A stretch of DNA of 38,830 bases from Candidatus Merdivicinus faecavium (GTDB lineage Bacteria; Bacillota; Clostridia; Oscillospirales; Ruminococcaceae), in the NCBI GenBank assembly GCA_018716285.1, contig DVKD01000045.1, positions 1 through 38,830 on the forward strand, read 5' to 3'. A model generated the notes under the pieces. It ran no database searches. It was not told where the DNA came from and was given only the letters and a program-made list of their open reading frames with translations. Shown here piece after piece: positions 15,911-23,704 of the stretch (its first letter is position 1; the number at the start of each line of letters is the position of its first letter). A program made the translations under genes and the position numbers.

Positions 15911-17161
15911 TCAAAGGTTCGCCGCCGCGTTTTGGAAATTCTGCAGGGAGCTCTGGCTCTCGCGGCCGAGGTGGGCGAGCTGCGGGTCGGTCAGCAGCAG
16001 CGCCCGCCGGACGCAGTCCTCCCCGAACCGGCGGCGCACGCCGTCCACCGCGCCGTCGAGGCGCGCGAGCTGCCGGTGCTTCTGTTCGCCGAAGAGGAAG
16101 CACTGTTCGGCGCTCCCCGCCGGGAGAAGGTCGGTCACCCGCACCCCCAGCCCCCGCAGCGGGCGCGGCCAGCTGTAGACCCGCCGGAACAGCGCGTAAG
16201 CTTCCTCTGCAATTTCGGCGCAGACGTTGGTGCAGCGGCGGAGCGGCGCCTGTCGTTCCCAGCTTTTGAGGGTGTTGTCCCGCAGGAAGAGGACGAGGGT
16301 CTTCCCCATCAGCCCCTGCTCCCGCAGCCGGCGGGAGACCTGTTCGGCCATCATGTAGAGGACCAGCCGGGCCTCGTCGTCCGTCTTGAGGTCGCGGGGG
16401 CAGGTGGTGGAGTTGCCCACCGATTTGGCCTCGTCCTCCTCCCCCGCCCTGGCCACCGGGGAGCGGTCCAGCCCGTTTGCATAGGCGGAGAAGACTTCCC
16501 CCGTCTTGCCGAACCATTTGCGCAGCAGCCGCGGGTCGGTCCGCGCAAGGTCGCCGATGGTGTAGATGCCGTACTCGCGGAAGCTTTTGGCTGCGCTCCG
16601 CCCCACAAAGAGCAGGTCAGTCACCGGAAGGGGGAAGACGATTTCCCGGAAGCGGCTTTTGGGGATCTCCGTTGTCGCATCCGGCTTTTTTAAGTCGCTC
16701 GCCAGCTTGGCGAACACCTTGTTGAAGCTCACCCCCACCGAAACGGTGAGCCCGAGCTCCCGCCGGATCCGTTCCCGCAGCGTATCGGCGATTTCCCTGC
16801 CGGAGCCGAAGAGCAGCCGGCTCCCGGTGACGTCGAGCCAGGCTTCGTCGATGCCGAACGGTTCTACCTGGTCGGTGTACTCTTCATAGATTGCCCGCAC
16901 CTGGCGGGAAAAATACAGGTACCGGTCAAAATGGGGCCGCACCACCATAAGCTCCGGGCAGCAGCGCCTGGCTTCCCAGATCGTCTGGCCGACATGGACG
17001 CCGAAGGGCTTGGCAAGCTGGTTGCGGGTGAGGATGATGCCGTGGCGGCTCTCCGGGTCCCCTCCGACCGCTACCGGTTTGTCCCGCAGAGAGGGATCGT
17101 TCATACATTCCACCGACGCGTAAAAACTGTTCAAATCAGAATGAAGGATCACCCGTTCCAT
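15911..17161 (-). CDS. dinB: Y-family DNA polymerase (DNA polymerase IV, DinB)
   Basis: 416 residues, complete. A translesion polymerase that copies past damaged bases. Motifs: LHSDLNSFYASVE with the first metal ligand, YSARR-type region TRNQLAKPFGV, EPFGIDEAWLDVT with the catalytic Asp-Glu, and SVGVSFNKVFAKLASDLKKPD. The little-finger domain follows, and QCFLF at about residue 355 resembles a beta-clamp-binding motif. RBS GAGGAGG lies 7 bases before the ATG. It is the first gene of a three-gene unit with the HMCES-type protein and an unknown small protein. Its consensus promoter overlaps two LexA-like boxes, so SOS induction is expected. Confidence 0.94.
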   Translation of the reverse strand: MERVILHSDLNSFYASVECMNDPSLRDKPVAVGGDPESRHGIILTRNQLAKPFGVHVGQTIWEARRCCPELMVVRPHFDRYLYFSRQVRAIYEEYTDQVEPFGIDEAWLDVTGSRLLFGSGREIADTLRERIRRELGLTVSVGVSFNKVFAKLASDLKKPDATTEIPKSRFREIVFPLPVTDLLFVGRSAAKSFREYGIYTIGDLARTDPRLLRKWFGKTGEVFSAYANGLDRSPVARAGEEDEAKSVGNSTTCPRDLKTDDEARLVLYMMAEQVSRRLREQGLMGKTLVLFLRDNTLKSWERQAPLRRCTNVCAEIAEEAYALFRRVYSWPRPLRGLGVRVTDLLPAGSAEQCFLFGEQKHRQLARLDGAVDGVRRRFGEDCVRRALLLTDPQLAHLGRESQSSLQNFQNAAANL

Positions 17162-17175
17162 TGCGCTTCCTCCTC

Positions 17176-17190
17176 AGAACTTTTGTTTCT
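17176..17190. promoter_or_regulatory. LexA-like SOS box 1 at the dinB transcription start
   Basis: AGAAC-TTTT-GTTTCT fits the Gram-positive SOS consensus GAAC-N4-GTTY. It lies just downstream of the dinB -10 box, where a bound repressor would block transcription. Confidence 0.62.
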
Positions 17191-17196
17191 GTTTTT

Positions 17197-17225
17197 AGTA
17201 TAGAACAAAAATTCGAAAATGTCAA
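17197..17225 (-). promoter_or_regulatory. Consensus sigma-A promoter of dinB
   Basis: On the - strand: perfect TTGACA (17225-17220), a 17-base spacer and TATACT (17202-17197). The second LexA-like box fills the spacer. Confidence 0.85.
17202..17215. promoter_or_regulatory. LexA-like SOS box 2 within the dinB promoter spacer
   Basis: GAAC-AAAA-ATTC (17203-17214) is one base from the symmetric GAAC-N4-GTTC. It sits between the -35 and -10 boxes. Boxes 1 and 2 are 26 bases apart. Confidence 0.52.
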
Positions 17226-17280
17226 TGAAAAAGTGCCGGAAATCTTCTGGAAAAATATGGTCAATAGGCGTGTTTTTTCG

Positions 17281-17309
17281 TTGCATATTTTAGCAGAGGA
17301 TAGTATAAT
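17281..17309 (+). promoter_or_regulatory. Sigma-A promoter of the Gfo/Idh/MocA gene
   Basis: TTGCAT (17281-17286), a 17-base spacer and perfect TATAAT (17304-17309), about 44 bases before the GTG start at 17353. It is divergent from the dinB promoter. Confidence 0.75.
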
Positions 17310-17352
17310 GAGGTTAACAGCTGCGGATCGCAGCAAGTTTGGAGGGGATTTT

Positions 17353-18348
17353 GTGAAATTTGGCATCATCGGAAGCGCGCACGGGCATGTCTTTGAATTT
17401 GTGGAGAATATGCTGGACGCCGGCGCGGAGTTTTGCGGCGTCTGCGAGGACGGAACGGAGAATACGAAAAAGCTTTGCGCGCGGTACGGCGTGCCGGCGG
17501 TGGATGAGCCGGAGGAGCTTTTTGCGGCGGGGATCGAGGCTGCGGGCTGTTTCGGGCCCTGCTGCGAACGGATAAAGGCGCTTGAGCAATGCGCTGCGCA
17601 CGGCGTTCACGTCATGAGCGACAAGCCGCTTGTGATCGACCGGGCGGGCCTCGAGCGGCTGGAAGCGGTCATGGCCGGGGGGCGGATCCAGATCGGCATG
17701 ATGCTGACCGTCCGCTTCATGCCCTGCATCGCCGCATTAAAGGAGCTGCTCGACGGCGGCGCGATCGGCTCCCTGGTCCATATGGAGATGCTCAATCCCC
17801 ACAAGCTCTCCCCTTCCCGCCGGCCGGACTGGCACTTTAAGCGGGAGGAAGGCGGCAGCGTCGCCGCCGACCTCCTCACCCACAGCGTCGACCTGTTCCG
17901 CTGGCTGACAAACCGCAGCCCGATTGAAGCGATGAGCGCCTCCGTTTCCAAAAGCATCCTGCCGGAGAAGCCGGACTTTTTTGATCTTGCCGCCGCCCAG
18001 GTCCGCACCGAAAGCAAGGTGACCGGCTATTTCCGTTCCGACTGGCTGATGGCGGAGGGTCATTGGAACTGGGGCGATATGCGGATCTTCTGCGTCGGGA
18101 CAAAAGGCTGCATCGAGGTCCGCGCGACCGGCGATCCGCTCACCCGCCGCCCGGAGGTCATCCTCTATTCGCCGGAGGCGGAAACACACGCCGTCCCGCT
18201 CCCCGCGCAGGCTGGAAACGCCACCTGCGACTTTCTCGACCGCATCGCGGGCAAGCCGCACTGCATCACCCAAGAGGACGTCCTGCTGACATGCCGGACC
18301 TGCGTCGCGCTTGACGGGCAGGCGAAGCAGATTCGGCGGATGGATTGA
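17353..18348 (+). CDS. Gfo/Idh/MocA family NAD(P)-dependent oxidoreductase
   Basis: 331 residues. The N-terminal Rossmann fold opens with VKFGIIGSAHGHVFEFVENM; the family hallmark (E)KP appears as MSDKPLVIDRAGLERLE at about residue 90; the C-terminal dimerisation domain shows PDWHFKREEGGSVAADLLTHSVDLFRW. Members oxidise or reduce sugars and related polyols; the substrate is not predictable here and no sugar transport gene is adjacent. GTG at 17353 is chosen because GGAGGGG is 5 bases upstream and it begins the Rossmann strand. The frame is open back to 17161 but that part holds the promoter. It is monocistronic, ending in a strong terminator. Confidence 0.9.
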   Translation: MKFGIIGSAHGHVFEFVENMLDAGAEFCGVCEDGTENTKKLCARYGVPAVDEPEELFAAGIEAAGCFGPCCERIKALEQCAAHGVHVMSDKPLVIDRAGLERLEAVMAGGRIQIGMMLTVRFMPCIAALKELLDGGAIGSLVHMEMLNPHKLSPSRRPDWHFKREEGGSVAADLLTHSVDLFRWLTNRSPIEAMSASVSKSILPEKPDFFDLAAAQVRTESKVTGYFRSDWLMAEGHWNWGDMRIFCVGTKGCIEVRATGDPLTRRPEVILYSPEAETHAVPLPAQAGNATCDFLDRIAGKPHCITQEDVLLTCRTCVALDGQAKQIRRMD

Positions 18349-18360
18349 CGAAAGCAGCAA

Positions 18361-18395
18361 AAACTCCCGCGGCACACAGCATGCCGCGGGAGTTT
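18361..18395. terminator. Bidirectional terminator, oxidoreductase / ABC operon
   Basis: A perfect 14-base-pair stem (18361-18374 with 18382-18395) around a 7-base loop, flanked by A-rich sequence on the left and TTT on the right. It serves the + strand oxidoreductase and the - strand ABC operon. Confidence 0.88.
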
Positions 18396-18396
18396 C

Positions 18397-20271
18397 TTAT
18401 GCTTCCTGCTGTTCGGTGTAGTACTGCGCCTGAGCGTTCCAGAGCGCATAATATTTGCCGGCCGTATCTGCCGTCAGCTCTGCGTGGGAGCCCTTTTGGA
18501 CAACGGCGCCCCTGTCGAAGACGACGATCTCGTCGCAGAACTTGCAGGAGGAGAGGCGGTGGCTGATATAGATGGCCGTCTTATCCCCCGCAATCCCGTC
18601 GAACTTGCTGTAAATCTCCGCTTCCGCAACCGGGTCGAGGGCGGCGGTCGGCTCATCGAGGATGATGAAGGGCGCGTCCTTGTAAAGCGCCCGGGCGATA
18701 GCGATCTTCTGGGCCTCGCCGCCGGAAACCTCTACCCCATCCTTTGCAAACTCCCGGTAGAGCATGGTGTCCAGCCCGCCGGGCATCGCGGCCAGCCGTT
18801 CGCCGAAGCCCGCGTCGATGAGCGCCTTCTCCGCCCGTGCCCGATCATATTGCTGCGCCCCCGCGACATTTGCGCCGAGCGGCTGCGCGATCAGCTGGAA
18901 GTCCTGGAAGACGACGGCGAAGATGCCCAGATAGTCGCGGTAGCTGTACTTGCGGATGTCGATGCCGTTTAAGAGGATCCGCCCCTCCTGCGGGTCGTAT
19001 AAGCGGCAGAGAAGCTTGATGAAGGTCGTTTTGCCGCTGCCGTTCTCGCCGACGACGGCCAGCCGCCTGCCGACCTGGAACTTGATGCTGACATGGCGGA
19101 GCGCCCAGCTTTCCGCGCCGGGATAGCGGAAGGAAACGTCCTGGAATTCCACCTCATACTGGCGGTCGGAGCGCTTTTCGGTCGTCAGGCTGCCCTGGTA
19201 CATCGCGTTGGGAATGTCGAGGAAGCGGTAGGCTGTGCGCAGGAAAGCGGCGTTGCCCTTCATCCTGCCGACCGTCGTGAGCAGCAGGGTCAGGTTCTGC
19301 ATCATGGCGGTGGCGGCGCCGACATACTGGGTCACAGCCCCCGCCCCGAAGGCGCCGGCCCATGCCTTCAGGCAGACAAAGGCGTAGATGAAGCCGGTCA
19401 GAACGGCGCTGACGCTCCCGGCGAGCGCCGCCCATGCGCCCGCCGGGCCCCGCGCGTACCTGGACGCTGAATCAAGAAGCACGTCGGCTTCCAGGTAATG
19501 CCGGGCGAGCTCCTGCTGGCGGTACATCCGGACGTCCATCGCCCGCTCCTTTTCGTCCCCGATAAAGCCGAAGGCGCTAAAGAGGCGGTTGCCGAACTTC
19601 GTGTCCTCGGCGCTCTTCAGCTGGCACTGGGTGATCCGGTTGCGGCACATCGGGCTGAGCGCGGCGGCGAGCACCAGTATGGCGGCGAGCAGCAGGGCGA
19701 CCGCCGGGCTGTTGAACAGGGTGAGCGCCCCCGCCCCTTCCGGGACCGGCAGGGTGAACAGGCTGACGGTCAGGGCGGCCGCCCCCAGGAGGCCCGCGAC
19801 GCCCTGGACAAGCCGTTCAAAAAAATACGGGAGAGTTTGGAAGCCCCACCCGCCCCACTGGGAGTTTTGGCGGATCTGGCTGCGCAGGTCGCGGATCTCG
19901 GCCCTGTCCACGTCGGCGAAATCCATAGACAGCTGCTTGTTCATATAAAGACGGTTGATCCCGACAGAATACCGGCTCTGGAGAGCAGCCATCCAGCGCT
20001 TCAGCAGGCCGGCGGCAAGGGTGAGCAGCGCCGCGCTCCCCAGCGCGCCCAGCACGAGCGGCCAGAGCGCCTCCGGCCGACGCTGCCCGGCGAGCTCGTC
20101 CAGGATGCGGGCGGAGAACCAGACCGCCGCATAGGGGCTCAGGGCGCTGGCCACGGCGTGCAGCGCGGTGGCGGCAAAGACCCCCGGGCAGACGCGGCGC
20201 GCCTCCCCAATCGCCCGCCGGTGGAGGCGGAACGTCTCCCGCAGGGTGATTTTCTCAGAATTCCCGTCCAT
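18397..20271 (-). CDS. ABC exporter half-transporter (permease fused to ATPase), second gene
   Basis: 624 residues. The N-terminal ~340 residues hold about six hydrophobic segments, and the C-terminal ~240 hold the ATPase: Walker A GENGSGKTT, Q-loop VFQDFQL, signature VSGGEAQKIAIARAL, Walker B FIILDEP and IYISHRLSS. This is the layout of peptide or drug exporters working as dimers. The ATG at 20271 begins MDGNSEKITLRETF and follows GGAAGG; it overlaps the end of the upstream ABC gene by 17 bases, so the pair is coupled and probably forms a heterodimer. It is the last gene of the two-component/ABC operon. The cargo is unknown. Confidence 0.9.
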   Translation of the reverse strand: MDGNSEKITLRETFRLHRRAIGEARRVCPGVFAATALHAVASALSPYAAVWFSARILDELAGQRRPEALWPLVLGALGSAALLTLAAGLLKRWMAALQSRYSVGINRLYMNKQLSMDFADVDRAEIRDLRSQIRQNSQWGGWGFQTLPYFFERLVQGVAGLLGAAALTVSLFTLPVPEGAGALTLFNSPAVALLLAAILVLAAALSPMCRNRITQCQLKSAEDTKFGNRLFSAFGFIGDEKERAMDVRMYRQQELARHYLEADVLLDSASRYARGPAGAWAALAGSVSAVLTGFIYAFVCLKAWAGAFGAGAVTQYVGAATAMMQNLTLLLTTVGRMKGNAAFLRTAYRFLDIPNAMYQGSLTTEKRSDRQYEVEFQDVSFRYPGAESWALRHVSIKFQVGRRLAVVGENGSGKTTFIKLLCRLYDPQEGRILLNGIDIRKYSYRDYLGIFAVVFQDFQLIAQPLGANVAGAQQYDRARAEKALIDAGFGERLAAMPGGLDTMLYREFAKDGVEVSGGEAQKIAIARALYKDAPFIILDEPTAALDPVAEAEIYSKFDGIAGDKTAIYISHRLSSCKFCDEIVVFDRGAVVQKGSHAELTADTAGKYYALWNAQAQYYTEQQEA

Positions 20272-22068
20272 AAAATTCCCTTCCTTCCTGATAATAGCGT
20301 GCCTGGATGTCAAAAAGCTGCGCGTAGCCGCCGCCTTTTCGGAGCAGCTCCTCATGGCTCCCCTCATCCGCGATCATGCCGTCCTGCAAAAAGAGGATGC
20401 GGTCGCAGAAGCGGGTCGAGGCGAGGCGGTGGGAGATGAAGACGGCGGATTTCCCGGCAGTCATCTCGTTGTATTTGCGGTAAATATCGTCCTCGGCGAT
20501 CGGGTCGAGGGCGGCGGTCGGCTCATCAAGGATGAGGAACGGGCCGTCCTTGTAGAGCGCCCGCGCCAGCATCAGCCGCTGTTTCTGCCCGCCGGAGAGC
20601 TCGACGCCGTCTAGGTAGACGTTTTTGCCCAGATGGGTGTCAAGCCCTTTGGGGAAGGCGCGCGCCTGCTCCGCCAGGCCGGCTCTTTCCAGGCAGTCCT
20701 TTACCCGCCCGGTGTCGATGCCGGAGACGGATTGGGAAACCGCCTCCGCGACGGTGAGGTCGAGGTCGGAAAAATCCTGGAACACCGCGGAAAAGAGGCG
20801 GTAGTAGTCCGCGCGGTCAAATTCCCGGATGTCTTCGCCGTTTAGGAGGACGCGCCCCTCGTCCGGGTCGTAAAAGCCGCAGAGGAGCTTGACGAGGGTC
20901 GTCTTCCCCGCCCCGTTTAAGCCGACGACGGCCAGCTTTTCGCCGGGGCGGAGGGCCAGGTTCAAATCCCGGAAGATGGGCGTTTCCGCGCCGGGGTAGC
21001 GGAAGGAGACATGCTCGAGCCGCAGCTCATAGCGGTCCGCTTTGGGGACCGGCTTCCCCTCCGCGAAGCGGAAGGGTTCGGGGAGGTTTAAGTACTCCTG
21101 GACAACCGAAATGCCGATGCTCTCCTTGTGGAGGACGGCGGCCTCCTGCAAAATCCCTGTGACCCAGGCGGAAAAGCCGGTGAAGGCGGTAAAGTAGAGC
21201 AGAAATTCCGACGCGGACAGGCCGTTTTGCAGGGTCAGGGAAATTAAGTACCAGTACGCGATGCCATTGCGGGCGATCCCCAAAAGCACATCCACCACGC
21301 AGGACCAGGCGTACACCCGCTCCCGGCGGGCCGTAAAGGCTTCGTACAGCCGGAAGACGCTGTCATACACCGACCGGAGCCAGGGCATGAGGCCGAAGAT
21401 GCGGATATCCTTGGCGAGCGCGGGCGATTCGGCCTGCCCCTGGATGTAGTAGAGCTTCTGCAGGTACTCCCCTTCTTCCTCCCTGTGGCGGTAGCCCCAG
21501 TCGTTTATCCGCCTGCTGACGAAAAAGCCGGCGGCGGTCGTCAGGAGGATGACCAGGAGCAGCAAGAGATTGAGGTTTGCGAGCACCGTCAGGTAGGCGG
21601 CAAGCCCGGCGACGTTGAGCAGCAGATTGGACAGGGTGGTCCAGACATGCTCGGTCGCCTTGTCGTTGCTGTTGCAGCAGTCGTGCGCCTTTTCCTTCAG
21701 CTTGAGGACGTCCGGGTCGCAGGTGTTGGGGTAGGAGGTCGTGCAGGCTTTGTCGTTGAGGTCGTTGACAATGGATGTGCGGAGACGAATCCGCTGTTTA
21801 AGTTGACATACTCCAAAAGGCCGCTTAACAGGACGAGCGCCAGGGAGAACGCCGCGATGACGCCCAAAAGCTCCCCGAGCGGCGCTTTCTGCTCCACCCT
21901 TTGGAGGACCTCCGGCGCGATGTAGAGCTGGGCCAGGTTGATGCCTAAGGAGAGGGCGGCGAAACCCAGGCAGAGCCAGATGACGCTTTTCTCCCTTTTC
22001 CACGCCAGCCGGAGCATGCAGCGCACATTCTGCCGGACTGTGTAGCGGGGTTTTTCCGTTTGTTTCAT
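20255..22068 (-). pseudogene. ABC exporter half-transporter, first gene, interrupted by a -1 frameshift
   Basis: The intact protein would be about 600 residues. The N-terminal ~90 residues (MKQTEKPRYTVRQNVRCML to LLSGLLEYVNLN) are read from the ATG at 22068, behind AGAGGTG. The rest, from about RIRLRTSIVNDLNDKACTTSYPNT to the end, lies in the -1 frame, so the switch falls at about 21780-21800. The ATPase half is intact: GLNGAGKTT, VFQDFSDLDL, LSGGQKQRLMLARAL, FLILDEP and VFISHRLAS. The length from start to stop is not a multiple of three. Causes may be a small deletion, an assembly error or ribosomal slippage at CTTAAAC (21802-21796); a 5-base-pair hairpin follows it. Partner of the next ABC gene, behind putative LytTR sites. 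Confidence 0.78.
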
Positions 22069-22088
22069 GATGTTCACCTCTGGCCTTT

Positions 22089-22094
22089 ATTGTA
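22089..22094 (-). promoter_or_regulatory. Extended -10 promoter of the ABC genes
   Basis: On the - strand, TGT-TACAAT (TACAAT at 22094-22089) forms an extended -10 box. No -35 consensus exists 17 bases upstream, as expected for an activator-dependent promoter. The predicted start is near 22083, and the ABC start codon is at 22068. Confidence 0.55.
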
Positions 22095-22102
22095 ACATAA
22101 AA

Positions 22103-22153
22103 ATTCGTCCCCGGCGCATTTGGGGGACGAATCGTCAAAAATCGGGGACGAAT
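22103..22153 (-). promoter_or_regulatory. Putative LytTR operator: direct repeats plus an inverted copy
   Basis: On the - strand, ATTCGTCCCC occurs twice as a direct repeat (22153-22144 and 22132-22123) with an exact 21-base period. A third copy is inverted at 22112-22103 (GGGGACGAAT). Direct repeats about two helical turns apart are the usual LytTR target. Their centres lie about 45 and 65 bases before the predicted start. The proximal direct copy and the inverted copy also pair as a 10-base-pair hairpin followed by TTTTTA, so an alternative reading is an intrinsic terminator after the kinase gene. Confidence 0.55.
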
Positions 22154-22176
22154 TGCAGAATTTACCTCACAGGGAT

Positions 22177-22223
22177 CATCCCTGCGAGATCTCATCCCTG
22201 CGAGATCTCATCCCTGTGGGATG
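22177..22223. repeat. Short tandem repeat of 16 bp across the kinase stop codon
   Basis: CATCCCTGCGAGATCT is present twice exactly (22177-22192 and 22193-22208), followed by a partial third copy, CATCCCTG. The array begins with the near-palindrome CAGGGATCATCCCTG and ends with CATCCCTGTGGGATG, a small hairpin. It overlaps the last codons and the stop of the kinase gene. Confidence 0.72.
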
Positions 22224-22870
22224 AGGATTTCGGTGGTAAAGGCGCCGTCTTCGCTGTTGCGGCTTAAGTACCCGTCCAGCCGGTCGACAATGGTATCGAT
22301 CCGCACCAGCCCGAAGCCGTGCCCCTCCCCTTTGGTGGAGAGGTAGCGCCTGCCGGACTTTTTCCTCTTCTTTTCTGCGGTGAAGTTGGTGAAGGAGAGG
22401 TAGAGCTGGCTGCCCTTCATGTCCATGTAGACCCGGATCATGCGCTCCTCTTCCGGCAGTGCGAGACTTGCCTCGATGGCGTTGTCAAAGAGGTTGCCGA
22501 TGATGCAGCAGAGGTCGAGCTCCGACATCCGGAGCCTGACCGGGATGCGGGCGTCCACCCGGACGGGGATATTCCGCGAGCGGGCTAAGGAAATTTTGCT
22601 GTTTAAGATGGCGTCGGCCATCGGGTTGCCGGTCTTGACGGCGGTGTCGACCGTGCTCAAGTCGTGCTCCAGCTCGTCGAGGTAAGCGCGGACCCCGTCC
22701 ATGTCGCCGTTTGCGGCGAGGGCCTTGAGGAGCTGGATGTGGTTGCGGTAATCGTGCCGCCAGCCCCGCATCTGGCGGTACATATTCTCCACCTCCCGGT
22801 AGTGGGTCTCGATGAGCTCCCGCTGGTAGGCGGCGATCCGTTTATCGATCTGTTTGGAAAAAAGAGACAT
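22208..22870 (-). CDS. Soluble GHKL-type sensor histidine kinase
   Basis: 220 residues. It holds only the catalytic core of an AgrC/NatK-like kinase: the phospho-acceptor helix with RHDYRNHIQLL (His39), then a GHKL ATPase domain with GNLFDNAIEAS (N-box) and GEGHGFGLVRIDTIVDRLDG (G-boxes). Normal members have five to seven membrane segments in front; here none is present, and the start at 22870 lies only 9 bases after the regulator ends, so nothing is missing upstream. It may therefore sense a cytoplasmic cue or act through the neighbouring ABC transporter. It is the second gene of the regulator-kinase-ABC operon. Confidence 0.87.
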   Translation of the reverse strand: MSLFSKQIDKRIAAYQRELIETHYREVENMYRQMRGWRHDYRNHIQLLKALAANGDMDGVRAYLDELEHDLSTVDTAVKTGNPMADAILNSKISLARSRNIPVRVDARIPVRLRMSELDLCCIIGNLFDNAIEASLALPEEERMIRVYMDMKGSQLYLSFTNFTAEKKRKKSGRRYLSTKGEGHGFGLVRIDTIVDRLDGYLSRNSEDGAFTTEILIPQG

Positions 22871-22879
22871 GTGCCCTCC

Positions 22880-23578
22880 TTATGTATGGGCGATGATCGC
22901 CCGGTTGAGCGGCTCATTGGCGCCCCGCGGCAGGGGCAGCGCCGTCCCGTCGGACAGATGGACCTCCGTCCGCGTAACCCGCCGGATGCAGGAAAGGTTC
23001 AGGATCAGCGCCCGGCCCGCCCGGAAAAAGCGGCTGTCCAGCTCCTTTTCCAGGTCGCGCAGGGGACGCTTGAGGGTGTATTCCCGCCCGGCGTGGACGG
23101 TGACGTAGTTTTGCCGGACGTCCAGATAGCGGATCTCATAAAGGGGGATCCGCACAAGCTCCCCGGGCAGTTCGAGGTTCAGGCAGCGTTCGTCCTGTTT
23201 TAATTTTTCGAGCGCCCGGTCGAGCACAGGGAAGAACCGTTCCCGCTCCACCGGCTTCATCAGGTAATGGAGGGCGGCGACCTCGTAGCCCTCGGCGATA
23301 TAGTCGGAATAGCCGGTGATAAAGATGATCTGCACCGCGCGGTTCTCCTCCCGCACCCGCTTGGCCATCGTGACCCCGTCCATCGCCCCCATCTCGATGT
23401 CCAGCAGCAGAAGGTCGAACGCCTTGTCCTCCGCGTAGCGGAAGAGGAAGCTTTCCGCCGACGGGAAGGTCTCGATCCGCACCTCGATTTGCCGCTCTGC
23501 GGCCCAGCCGCGCAGCAGTTCCTGCACAAAAGCGGTGTCCGCCGCGCTGTCGTCGCAGATTGCAGCCCGGTATGCCAT
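22880..23578 (-). CDS. LytTR-family response regulator
   Basis: 232 residues. An N-terminal receiver domain has the acidic pair CDD (residues 8-10), the phospho-acceptor in LLLLDIEMGAMDG (Asp60), and later FITGYSDYIAEGYEVAALHYLMKP. A C-terminal LytTR DNA-binding domain (about 135-230) shows IRYLDVRQNYVTVHAG and the RAGRALILNLSCIRRV segment. The second ATG (23578) is chosen because GGGGGTG precedes it; the ATG at 23593 has no RBS. Partner kinase is the next gene. Likely targets are the direct repeats before the ABC genes. Confidence 0.92.
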   Translation of the reverse strand: MAYRAAICDDSAADTAFVQELLRGWAAERQIEVRIETFPSAESFLFRYAEDKAFDLLLLDIEMGAMDGVTMAKRVREENRAVQIIFITGYSDYIAEGYEVAALHYLMKPVERERFFPVLDRALEKLKQDERCLNLELPGELVRIPLYEIRYLDVRQNYVTVHAGREYTLKRPLRDLEKELDSRFFRAGRALILNLSCIRRVTRTEVHLSDGTALPLPRGANEPLNRAIIAHT

Positions 23579-23606
23579 TTTCCGCACCCCCATTCAGAAT
23601 ATGTTT

Positions 23607-23635
23607 ATTATACCGCTCCCCGGCGCTTTTTTCAA
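23607..23635 (-). promoter_or_regulatory. Sigma-A promoter of the response-regulator operon
   Basis: On the - strand: TTGAAA (23635-23630), a 17-base spacer and perfect TATAAT (23612-23607), about 29 bases before the start codon. No copy of the ATTCGTCCCC repeat lies nearby, so there is no visible sign of autoregulation. Confidence 0.8.
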
Positions 23636-23659
23636 CTCGTCAGAAAAGCCCGCGCACAG

Positions 23660-23700
23660 AAAACGAGTGAAGCGCCGTCATTTCACAGGCGCTTCACTCG
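23660..23700 (-). terminator. Terminator of spoVT
   Basis: A perfect 13-base-pair stem (23664-23676 with 23688-23700) around an 11-base loop. On the - strand it is followed by TTTTC. It begins directly after the spoVT stop codon. Confidence 0.87.
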
Positions 23701-23704
23701 TCCG

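Noticed and set aside
15825-16517. A 230-codon extension upstream of the HMCES-type gene
   Set aside because: It overlaps dinB out of frame; the catalytic residue must be Cys2 after Met1 at 15824.
21696-22077. A separate 120-residue membrane protein ending at 21697
   Set aside because: Its first ~90 residues continue the ABC transporter and the remainder is out-of-frame sequence, so it is half of the interrupted gene.
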